Below, piece by piece: positions 38,291 to 49,825 of a DNA stretch of 64,000 nt (the stretch's first letter is position 1; the number at the start of each line of letters is the position of its first letter). The notes under the pieces were generated by a model. That model was given only the letters and a program-made list of their open reading frames with translations, searched no databases and was not told the origin of the DNA. The DNA lies in assembly GCA_017562135.1 (NCBI GenBank), contig QEYB01000956.1, positions 124,001 to 188,000 of the forward strand, given 5' to 3'. The DNA comes from Dipylidium caninum (Eukaryota > Platyhelminthes > Cestoda > Cyclophyllidea > Dipylidiidae). The position numbers and the translations under genes were made by a program.

Positions 38291-40383
38291 TTATTCCCCA
38301 GATATTTGTGCCCTTGCAACTAACAAAAGGAATTTTTTTCCATTATTTTTGCGCAAGTTTCACATCATCCAATCTTTCATTTTAATTAGAATTTTGTTTT
38401 ATTAGGTTATTTGACGCCGTGGTAGTTGACGATATTTCTTTGACTTAAAGTGCAGACTATCTACTCGGGAAAACTGCATATGCCCTAATCCTCTACCACC
38501 TTCCGCTACGCTCAGATGTTGAATTACAACGTCCTTCTCAAATAGATTACTGGATCTACGTTCCTATGGAGGAGAGAGAGAGAAAAAGCCCACCCTTTCG
38601 AATTGAATAATGCATCGCAGGCCTATGCTCACTGACGATGACGTATGGGGGCCATGATAACCGGTTGCCCGAGAAAAGCTAGGTTTGAAGCTATAAATTA
38701 ATTGTAGGGTTGCCTGGTCTCAGGATAACACCAGCTCCTTTTCACTCCCTGAATGCATCACCGTCCCGATAACTCGCCCCTAAGGGGAGGAGAGAGCACT
38801 TTTTGGAATCATTGAGAAGGGTTATTCTGCCACTATTTTAAATATGTTTCACTTGTTCTGAGGCAGGGGAGTGAAATTGATTTGGTGAGCTCCTCTCTCG
38901 GTCCCATGTTTAGAGGGGTAATGCAGGGTCTCAATTTTTAATTGTCGGCTTCGTCGATTAACCGGACAAGAAGGTATGCTTATCTTAATTAGATCATTTT
39001 AAGCCAATAAACGCCGAACGAAGAGAACAACTTTATGGTTTCGCATTTTGTTTAAAAAATTTTTGTGCTTATCGCCAACCCTTGAAGAAACAGGCAGGCA
39101 AGAACGTAGTAAAATAGGGATTTGAGGGATAAGATTTACCAAAACTGAGTAATATATAAATTAAGGAATTTCGGGTTTGCGGATGAACTCGCATCGGCAA
39201 CTCATCGCCACAGCGACCCGGCCAGGTGGTGTTGGTAGAGGTGAGGTCTTGTATTTCCTGTTAATTAACGGAACCATCGTCGGTAGATGAGTACACTCCA
39301 TTCAACCCAAAAGATTATTTTTCATTCTGTGCACTCAGTCGACTTCGACTGTCATCTGCAGAGAACTTCTGGAAAACACTCGAGAAAGCCAGTCATGTGC
39401 TATAAAGATAGGTCAAACTTCAAAAAACTTAGGAGGGGTGAGATCAGAGAGAGCCACTGTCATGATGTGGAGGCAAGTTGTTCTCACCGAGCGATGAAAA
39501 ACCTCTTAGATCCCGATACTACCGACTTCATCCCCCCGATATTAAAATTTTCGTTGGCATAGAAGAATGCTACTGTTCATTTGTTGACACTTCAGTTATT
39601 CGCCTCGGCTCGTCGACCAATATGCTAGTCTTCAGGGATCCGTGTTAACATTCAGTAGAATGCATTTTATAAGTGAGCAGAGCTGAGCAAAGCACATTTT
39701 GACCTCGAAAGTCGTGCTTAAGCACACAACGACGCCATCTACCCCGATGATGCCCCATCTCGCCTCCGTTTTCACTTGAATGAACACGAAATTTATAGCG
39801 GGCCACGGGCTAGTGGTGCTCTTCATGGTGATGATCACAAGGACACACGCAAACATACAAACAACCACAAACATCTATTCTGCTCTTAATAAAGGAGCGA
39901 GTGTCTAAAGTACACATTTTAAGGAAATAGATGTTGAATCACGGAGTGGAGGGAAATGATGGTAATGTTTCTTAGGATCTTGCTAAGTGGAGAACATTAG
40001 ACGATGACATCGGATTATTATTGGATACATCTATTCGAATTGGAGCAAAATACTAAAATCACCTACAGTGAAAAGCCGGCAGGGAAGAGGAAATTGACTG
40101 TGAATTTAAAGGATGAGTGGGATGGGGTTATGATAAATGAGAAGACTCTCGATGCGTAAAATTCTGGTGAAGTCAGAGGACTACCGAGGTATTGATTCAA
40201 CGACCCCACAGGTTTGTCAGTATGGTGTGTGAATACATGAAAACAATTCTGTGAAGTTACTATCATGGCCGTACCATGCAGTCTGTAACAGAATTCTTGA
40301 AAACAGTTTATGCATTAAGCCATTCAGCAATCTAGCCTTCCAGCCACCCTGAACCGATTCCCTCGTCCCGTATTCGTCCGTTA

Positions 40384-40660
40384 TTTTGATCATCCACGCA
40401 CCCATTCAATCATTCATCCATTCATCCATCTTCTACCCAACTATCCATCCTCTTAGCCATCCATTTATTCTGTATCCTCTCCGTCCACCTACCCATTCTC
40501 ACGAACCCTTCTTCTACATCCATCCATCGATCCGTCCATCTTCCACTCCTTCAGCCATGCATTGGCCAATCCACCCCCCTTTTCATCCCCTTTATGTACT
40601 CATTCAACTACCTTGTAACCTTTCATTGATTTTTAATCCATCCATCGATCCCCTTCTTTT
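40384..40660. repeat. Degenerate CCAT/TTCA tetranucleotide minisatellite, second block
   Basis: Recurring ATCCATTCATCC, CATCCATCGATCC and similar units. This is the same family and orientation as 38027-38290. Confidence 0.75.
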
Positions 40661-41317
40661 GACATTTAACATTTGCTTATTGCTATTGTCATATCCAGGG
40701 GAGTATCGACTCCATGAGTGGTCAATTTTCTATATGATGAAATACTTTTATAATATTAAGCCGTAAACATCCAAAACTGAGCGCCTAACTGACCAGAAAT
40801 GCATTTGGGTAAAAGCTTACCTGTCATACACCGTAGCAAGGAAAATATGACCCTGGTTTTAGTGTCTATATACTTTAGTACGCCCAATTCTTGCGAAAAT
40901 GATGACCCGAAGGATGTGAATGGCAAGCATTTTCCCCTCATTGGTATGTTTGCGCGGCGTACAAATGAGTCAGACTTCAATCTGAGCTGACACCTCATGT
41001 AAACCGTCAGACAGGTCTGGTCACATGACACAAACATGTGTTGCCAATGCCTACGCCTTCTATTTGTAAATAACTCACTTTGAGGCGCAGAATGAGGGCG
41101 AGGAGTTTTAGACAAAACAGGCAACTAACTGAACATCAGCCTATACGTTGAGACTGGTACTTGTTTTTTTCACTTTTGCTGAATTGGGGACAAGTGAAAG
41201 TTAACACTGGTAAATCACAGTCCTTTAACCCTACCACCATCCACCCTTTAGGGTAGGACCCATTAAGGACTTCGGAGGCCATCCTACCCGCATCTTGCGG
41301 CACCTTTTCCTTCTTTC

Positions 41318-41338
41318 CAGACAGACGAAGTCTGTCTG
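41318..41338. other. Short perfect inverted repeat (hairpin)
   Basis: CAGACAGAC and GTCTGTCTG form a perfect 9-bp stem around a GAA loop. The hairpin is followed by an ATCGAAGTTGTTGATCTTCGG stretch with further weak pairing. The function is unknown; it may be the end of a decayed mobile element. Confidence 0.6.
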
Positions 41339-43740
41339 AATCGAAGTTGTTGATCTTCGGTTAGTTGTGATGTCTCACTCCTCCGCCCGTCACCCTTTTT
41401 TCTCAACTTTTGTGCACCACAGCGCGACTAGTAAAATTCAAACTTACAGTTGCCCATTGGTTAAAAGTTTATCTGATAAAATATGCTAATTTTGACATTT
41501 TTCAGCAGATAATCGGCGGGAAAGTTTGTGAGGAAGGCGTCAGAGGTACCGCACTTAGGAGATGGTCTACTTTCGTCTCCACTTTTCACTCGCCTCTTTT
41601 ACTTTGATTAATTTAGAAGCGTTGGATGCGTCAAATGAGTCAAAATCAAGTTGGATTAAACGATGGCAGAAGCACGTTATATTGAGAGACATGATACTGG
41701 TCCCCTCCCCTGTTTACATCCTCACTTTGCAGTTCTGCTAAAGCTAGTGGATGGGATAAAGTTTATAAGCAAATCAGTGGAGGGTGAATAAATAAGAAGG
41801 GATTCATGAAGCCGTGGTCTCTCACATCATCACTTCTATGTAATTTAATATTCGCCAGCAGCAGAGGCTCGATTAATTAGTCCACAGGAAACGAATATAT
41901 CCAAGCACGTAGACAGACAGATAGGCAGGCATGCAAGCAAGGAATTTGGAGATAGAAATAGAGAGCTGTTCAAACTTGCTTTTTCAAGCCGGTCACCAGG
42001 TCGATACAACGCCTTCTGTCCAATTGTTGGAGCACCTCAGAACATTCTACTCGTCAATGCCTCGGTCTCAGATGCCACTTGGACTCCGAAGGCAATGAAT
42101 TCGTGTTGCGGCATGGACGAATACTATGGTCGTCGAGGCAAATGCGTAGGCGAGGACGAGGAAAGCGTTACTGGCACCACAGTGTCCACCAAGTAGAACA
42201 AAAGTCGTCACGGTGACTGTTGGGTTTCAATTCTGTCATCACCCATTTCGAGGCTGGGGAGTTCGGTGTAATGAATAATTGAAAAATGGATACTTCATGG
42301 CCACTTGGGGTTAATTACCTTGCAACCGATAGAGGAAGGTAAATTAATGAGTCTCCCAGTGGCTTAGGCGTTTCACTGACCTTTCAAGGAGTCCTGATTC
42401 TCTTTGCATCTGAGGTCGACACTACTGATCGCCCGGACAGCCTTCAACTTGGACGATGGCAACTTATAAAGTAAACAGTGGGGACAACCTGTTAATAACT
42501 TATTACTACAACAGTCGTGAATCTCTAAACGTTATGAGTGCCGCAGGATCACTGAAGAGGGTGTTTCAAACCTATATTAGTTACATGCAGAGGACCGACT
42601 ACTCCGAAAAATGCAATCATGTAGTTACTAAGCCAGATTTCAGGTTCATTTAAACAGAACCTGAACAGGCTACTGCAAAATGTCATCTATCCAATGTTTG
42701 TGGTCGAAAAAGAAGATGAATGAACGTGACACCCGAGCAGAACGGCCCGTTGTGGAACTAACTTTTCAACATACCATCAAGTGGCGTTATGAACTGTTGG
42801 CTATAACTATACTTTTATTCCTACGACTAGAGCAGTAAGGTATTTCTTTAATTTTCAATCTCCTGGAAGGGGAAGGCAGATTAAAATTCTGTACTTGATT
42901 GGGTCGGAAAATTGTCATCCATTTTCACCCCATTTACAATTTTCTAGGAGGATGCATGTATTCCATCGTTCGAAATAGCTTTAGCGCCTCAGACGATGGA
43001 GAGAGCCCAAATAAATATATGTTGAACACAATCTCGTTTACATGAATGTGTCACAGATCACCGGAGTCCTTGAAGGCGGCAATGAGGATGGAAGCGCCAA
43101 AGTTGAGATGGCGTAGCAGGAGCTAGGTGCTGCCCGGCTCGTAAAAGGAGCATTCACGAAGGATGGCCAGTTAGATCAAAAGTTTCCTTTTCCTCTCCTC
43201 TCCACGAACTAATCATGAAGCAGACAAGCAACAGTTATCTCTCCTAATTACACACTGTCAAACAGGGCGCAAGCACACACACACACACATTTCAACCTTC
43301 TCCTCCCCCTCCTCTTCCTCCTCCTGCACCACCACCACCTCCACCATCATCTGCACCACCTCCACTTTCCTTTTTCGAGGCTTGAAAGAGCACGACGCTC
43401 GTGTTCTCAAGCCTGCAATTAAGGAGCTAGCGAAAGGAGAACAAGCGAGGACTTTTTGGTGTCTATGTGTGCGTTTGAGTGTGATGGCGGGGGCGGGAGG
43501 GAGAACACGGGAAAAGGGAGTACTCCTCTTCACCTCCCACCCACTTTCCCCGAATTTGACAACCCTCGAGAGCAACAATATGGGTTGCGTTCTAATCAAG
43601 CCTCCCTACGGACGAATGTACGATACGCAAGTGCGCACGTACTGGTAGGCACGCGTTGGATTGTACTCCACCCCCACGCGCTCGAAAGGAGACACGTGGG
43701 CACTTGACAACACGGCGCTCCACACCGCACAGCACCGTAC

Positions 43741-43824
43741 CGCCCCGCCCCGCCCGCCCCGCCCCGCCCCGCCCGCCCCGCCCCGCCCCGCCCCGCCCCG
43801 CCCCGCCCCGCCCCGCCCCGCCCT
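43741..43824. repeat. C-rich CCGCC/CCCCG array, G-quadruplex-prone on the minus strand
   Basis: About 84 bases of CCCCG and CCCG units. Both strands read as open frames rich in Pro/Arg/Ala (plus) or Gly/Arg (minus), which are artefacts of the repeat. The minus strand carries many runs of three to four G with 1-nt spacers. Confidence 0.9.
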
Positions 43825-45247
43825 GCGCCGTGTCGCGACGCATCGCGTCATAAGGAGAACGAGTAAATATATTTCGAATCATAAAAGAGTGAATAAAGCA
43901 AAGGAAGGAGAAGACATAGAGCGAGCGGACGGGACAAACAAATACACAGGTTTGATTGGGGAGGGGGGGGGGGGAGGAGGAGGAGAGGCGTTGGAATTAT
44001 CATCTCTAGGAATTCGCATCCATCTCTTAGTAACGGGCTAGATGCCTTTGATCAGGAGCAATGAATATACAAGTTCTTGTCTTCAGCATAACTTATACGC
44101 GGGTCTCGTAAACGTAACTACCGCCATGATCACATCTGTCCAGTATCGCTGAATGAACGACCTCACTTAATTTCTAGGGTTATAAGCATAAGATTAACAT
44201 AAGAATTAACCTCAAGTTCGAAATTCTTCTATTGTCTCCCACTTTGTTCTCATCTAAAGACGGGTTCTATTATTAGAAGTAGTATACAGCTCATCGGTAG
44301 GTCATTAAACTTGTGCAGAAATGACATACGTCCTCTTAACCCCTTGCAATGGCAAATTTTTGAGCAATGTGGACAAAAATAAAAGCACAAAAAGCTTTCC
44401 CGTATTTGTCCTGTCACTAGTGAGTTCCTTGTGTCTTGACACTGTCTGGAGAATGGACTATCTGAGATTGGGATTACCATCTACATCCATGGTTTACAGT
44501 GGCAAGGCATGAAGTCCGTTGTTTTAAAAGACAAATCGGCAGGAATGGATAAAAGAATTGTACTAAGGATGAATAAAAAAACTCATTACGTAAAGGTAAC
44601 AATGAGAATTTACAAAATTCGGGAAAAATTCGGAAAATTAAACCCAGAGCCAATTTCCCATTACATCGTCACAAAGGAGGGCCTCTCTGAAACCTACTTT
44701 GCCCCGTGGAAGAATTTTTAAGGCAAACGCATGTGCAAATTTTATTAATCTTTACTTATATCAGTCATTTCATTGCCGTGTAAACGAGTAGGAACATATT
44801 TTAGTGGCACTTATTTCACCCGGAAAATACACCTCGACGCAGATCTAAGTTTGGCGTTAGCGGTGGACGAGGGTTTTAACTGCATTGTACTACCGAGTGT
44901 GTGCAGGTGCCATGACCACTCATTTTTGTTGTCACTGTCACCGTTGTCCGCATCTTTGCATGCAGTGACGGTCCAGGCGATCTAATCATCCACCCGCATG
45001 GTAGGCGCGAGATATAGGAAATGGAAGTATGTCATGAACATGCGGGAAATGCACTGCTTCCCTCCGCGGGGTATACGATAAACGCATCTACTCTCCCTTA
45101 GTGGACGATAGCCATTAACTACGATTTTACAAAATTGTAAATTAGATTCTACAAAAAGTGCGAATTGTAACAAACGCGGATCTCTATAATTTCGCAAAAC
45201 AATGCAACACTAATAGGATGGAACATCGACGGATGGAAAGCACTACC

Positions 45248-46199
45248 AAGAAAGCCCGACTGGTAGGTTATTGTCAAGGGCTGGACACGCTCTGTCATTC
45301 ACAGATTGACTGGTCTCCTCTGCATCCTCGTTACAGAAGAGGCTACACATGCGGCGAACAGATATTCAGGATCCGACAGTTGGTACACAACCCCAACAAA
45401 TCAACCCTTTTCCCCACCCATTCCATCTCCTCCCAAGGTGGACACCGTCGAAGCCAATGCAGTGCACTTCGAGTGTGGTTAGATGGCACGCTGACGAGTA
45501 GGTGAGTTGGGAGGCATCTCGAAACGGTTGAGTAGGCGAAACACTGTTCCGTGGGGCACATGACCCGTGTGGGGCAGAGAGATGAGTGGCTGTCGAGTTG
45601 TTGATGGGCCGTGTCACCACTGCTCGAGGTGGTATTGGAGATGTGTGTATGTGGGTGAGTGAGTGCGTGTGTGTGTGTATGTGTGCGTGTGTATGTGTGC
45701 GTGTGTGAGTGTAAGAAGTGTGAATGGACCTCGGTTTTGTTGTCTTTCCGTCGAAAGATGATTTTGTTCCTTGTACAGGTTGAATAGGCGTCGATTGCTT
45801 GGGTACCCGTTGGAGCCCGTGCGTAAACACACATCAACCCACGTATACACATGCACGGGGGCATATACACACACACACACACACATACACGCACACATAC
45901 ACGCACACAGATGAATGCATTGATGAAGTGGGAGGGTGGAGGTGAGGGGGGGAAGTGAGGGAGGGAGGAGGGAGGGAGGGAGGGAGAGAGGCGGAGGGAA
46001 GGAGGAAACGAAGATGTGAAGTGATGAGAGAAGGGAGTGAGATGTAGGGGAGGTGGGTGTTAGGAGTGGGTGGGAGTGGAGAATGGGAATGGGGGATGGG
46101 GATGGGGGATGGGGGGATTGGAAGAGTTTAACGTGAATTGACCCTAGTGCAGACTGAGTGCCTGGTGTTATGGTCTGGTGACCGACTCTAGTATTTATT
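45248..46199 (-). repeat. Dispersed ~0.95 kb repeat, copy 2 (inverted relative to copy 1)
   Basis: This is the reverse complement of 36142-37072, with the same order of head, GGGA-rich tract, AC-rich tract, unique block, GT-rich tract and tail. Differences are concentrated in the simple-repeat tracts; the unique blocks are nearly identical. Outside AATAAATACTAGAGTCGG and the GGGCTTTCTT end the flanks diverge, so both ends are fairly well defined. No terminal inverted repeat, poly-A tail or target-site duplication is obvious. Confidence 0.8.
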
Positions 46200-49100
46200 A
46201 CAGGATGCCAATGTTCAGTCACTATTATATTGAAGGTGTTAGTGGACTTCCCCACAATTTGGACTTGGAAGCACACGTCCACCAGTTACAATACTCTCTT
46301 AGAATCGATGCGAATGCACATAGACGACGATACCTGGGATGAAATATTTGGATGGTTGCACAAAGAAGTGTTGTTTCTCAAATATTAGTGTCTATGTAAA
46401 AGGACTACCAAGACTTTTGAAATGGGTATACCTTCTGCTAAAACTGCAACGCTATTTATACAAGCCACCTCTTTATCTCTTTGCGACGATTCAGGCAAGG
46501 TTCATTAATCAACAGCAATGAGACAGTTAACATGTCAGTTAGATCTTTACCGTTAAGTTCTGTTGAGCCCATTTGTAAAATAGCTTTAGTCTGTGCAATT
46601 CTAAACACGATTTATTGCTCATTATTCCACAAGCCCAGATGAGACTACATTTGCGTTGTCAAAAGCAATTATGCAATCGTAATGAGTAAAATGCCTTCTA
46701 CTTGACGCACTCGTTTAATCGAGGTGGATTTTATCTGTCAACACTATGTCGACAAACGAGCAAATAGATGCTCCTTCCACCCCAGCAGATTGGCGGAAGT
46801 CGACTAGCTTCGAGATGGACAGTCAATGAGTTCTAAAGTCGAAACGGCGGCAACCTTCAACGAGGTCTTGTTGTAATATGAATGACGAAATTGCCACGTC
46901 GGCAAAAAGGGCGCATAGTCGAGTCGGTAAGCGCACACATTCACCTGCTCATTTAGAGCAGTCAGGAGTAGTAGTACTCTCTCTCTCTCTGACTCCTTAC
47001 TTCTTCCACTAAGTTGTCAATTATTCGTCATTACCTTACTCCTTGCTCAACGCCGGTTGGAGGTCCTCCCACCGATTAAGCAGAATTTCATATGGCCCAT
47101 GCAAGTCGTCGGTCTTAGCAGACTCGTCGAGGGGTAGCTAGTGAGGTTCATGCACCCGAGGAAACACTGGGACTGTACACGTAGCAATGAAATGTCTGTC
47201 TTTTTTGGGGTAGAGAAATTAAGTCCCCACTGGGAAAGCCACCCAAATGGTGTGGACAAAGTGTATTGGCAAGGGTGGTGGGGAAGAAGATGACACTTGG
47301 GCCTCGAGTTGGGCACTTCTCACAAAAGGCGTTAATATACACCATACTCAGCGCAACCCAACATGAAAAGGAAGAAGGGTAAATGTTCGTAAATATTTCG
47401 TTAACGACTTCTCATTGATTAGGTACTTTTATGCCTTCTGATCTTAATTTATCTGCAGCCGCAAAATGGGGAATGGAACCCTGGTAGCTACATTTTATTT
47501 TCATTCATTAATTGCTTTAAATCAGATTTAGTCGTTGAATGTAGTAAGTGGTAATTTGGTAACTACAAGTCACCGCGTGAAAAGACTACGATTGGATGTC
47601 ACTTAAAAAATATCTAAAAAATTGTCCGAAATGTTGGAAATTTGCTGCGCTATCGGTAATGTTGAATTTATTCACTAATCTTGAAACCAATACTAAAAAT
47701 TACTTAACTAAACAGAACCGATTATTCTTTGATGACGTAACACGCCAGGAATGCTTTTCTCACCAACCAGGGTAAACTTGAAGGGCCAGGAGGCAATGAC
47801 AAGGCTCGTCGAATTATCTTTCAGTTAACTGTTGTTCATATTCGAGGCAACGAATTCGGTGCACAGCGAAGACTTTTTCATGCGGTCAGACGCCTATACT
47901 GATACAAATATATATGCGTCTGTGTGTGTATAAGAACGTGAGTGTGTTAGGGGAAAGGAGGAAAGGAGGGAAGGGAGGAGAGGGAAGGGAGGAAGGTTAG
48001 GGGTCGTCACAAAGCTGGAGTAGGTGAATAATGCATGCAGGAGGGGTTAATCAAAGCCAAGGCTTTTAATTAAGCCCGGCTACATCTCCTCCTCCTCCTT
48101 CTCCTTCTCCACCTTCTGCCCTTCCATCCTCTACGCATCATCGGTTGCGTGCATCGGCGCTGCTCGAAGGGCATCCATTATGGATGAGTTGAAGTGAAAA
48201 AGGCCAGGTATATGGACACGTGGCTCTCAGGCCACCCCACCATTTGACAAAAAGCAACTCGCTTTGGCACTCGGGGAGATACGACGAATGGCCTTAACGG
48301 TACTTTGCTGTCACGCAGACCCGTGGCCATTGTTGCTTTGTGATTAAAAATTGGGGTTGTAGTGACGGTGCTTTGGCCGCCACAATTATGCCCTCCTCCA
48401 TTGTTACCGAGACACCCTCGCTAACATGAGGGTGCGGTAATGGCGTTTCGATGATAGTGGGTTTACCAGCAGGTAGATAAGTAACTAGGTCATGCGTTTC
48501 AGTTCTACTTATTTGCAAATTTGGGGTCAGTGAACAAAGAAGAGGAAGGGGAGGGAGACACATGCAGATTAGGCAGTGGTATTAGACCATTAGCGTCCAC
48601 GCCGCACGTTCTGGCAAATATATTTACGTACTGTGTCAACCAAAAGGAACTTAGCGATGATATATACGAGATATCAGGTTTTTTTCGAACCGATCACTCA
48701 ATTACTGACGGTCCTATTTATTAATGTTTTCACGATATACTTATACAGTGGGAGAGTATAGAAAAGTTCAGACCAATTTAAAGTGTACATAAGTTAAAAA
48801 GGAAGAACTTTAAAGGATTATCGAGCAAGTGACTGATAAGTAAAGCAAAATTGGGAACGTGGTCTGAACCCAAAATTTATTTTTTTGTCTCCGATTAGAT
48901 CATATTTGCCCTGGAAGGAGTTGTCATTGGTCAAAAGAAATTATTCTCGACGAATAGAAACGATAATTCCCTCGAGAATTCCAGATTTTCTCAAGATTTT
49001 CAGGGAGAGTGTGATGGGGTTAGGATCAATGATACTCATTAACGATATATGAGTACAAGTAGAGTTACCGAATTCGAAATCAAGTCTTTAGACCCGTAGG

Positions 49101-49744
49101 ATAAGGTACTATGCTCACATGAGAATTCTGGGTTAAAATAAGTTAGGTGGCTGTTAAACTTAAAACTTGTAGATTTTGGCGCATAACAATAAACGGTGAA
49201 TTATCTGGAGGCCTATTTTAGATTTCTTTGAGGTTGGACAAATGGTGCCAGTATATTAGATCAACTATCCGCTCAAGCACTATTTTAACATCCACACTCG
49301 TTAGTCTGATAAACGAATGAAAGTAACGTTGTAATGTGAGGCCCATTTGACTTTAAGTAGTTTCATTGACTGCAGTCAAAAAGTAAGCCCTAAATTCTCG
49401 CGACTGCGATCCGAATTCGAGTCCCACCCACCCCTTCTTACCCAAGATTTGTCATTTACATCCAACCTTGATATTGTTTCAGTACGAGGGGACCGGGCTG
49501 CTGAGCTGTTTAGGCCTACTAACTGAATTGCTTTTAGGACTGTTTTCGGGGTAGGCCATGAGGCATTGGGAGGTCATCGGCTGTCGATTTAGAGTAACCC
49601 TTCGTCCACCATATACTTCATTTTGGTGTCACTCGTGAGGTTTGAATGTTTGCTCAAATTTATCATTTGTCATTTCCGCAGATACGTATACGTAAAATCC
49701 CCCAATCGAATTCACCGCTGCTTAATACCTTCCGGTGTAGCGGG

Positions 49745-49825
49745 AAGCCAAGCCAAGTTACGCTAGGCCAGGCCAGGACAGGCAAAGCCAAGCAGGCAGG
49801 TAGGCAGGCAGGCAGACAGGCAAAC
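49745..49825. repeat. GGCA/GCCA tetranucleotide-like repeat
   Basis: Irregular AAGCCA and AGGCCAGG units pass into regular GGCA repeats (AGGCAGGCAGGCAG). Confidence 0.8.

Larger units (their letters stand above)
37073..45247. other. Gene-free spacer between the two inverted repeat copies
   Basis: About 8.2 kb without a convincing gene. It carries several simple-repeat arrays, each listed separately. The remaining sequence is unique-looking with short open frames on both strands, for example 40756-41124 (minus) and 42456-42653 (plus). Two consecutive plus-strand frames at 44321-44512 and 44509-44721 overlap by a few bases but match nothing I recognise. Confidence 0.5.

Noticed and set aside
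43592..44041. Gly/Arg-rich and Pro/Arg-rich open frames on both strands
   Set aside because: They result from the C-rich CCGCC array, which has no stop codons in any frame.
46905..46990. Possible tRNA or tRNA-derived SINE (A-box-like TAGTCGAGTCGG)
   Set aside because: No matching B box at the right distance and no cloverleaf can be drawn.
49405..49432. B-box-like sequence GAATTCGAGTCCCACCC
   Set aside because: No A box upstream at tRNA spacing and no acceptor stem pairing.
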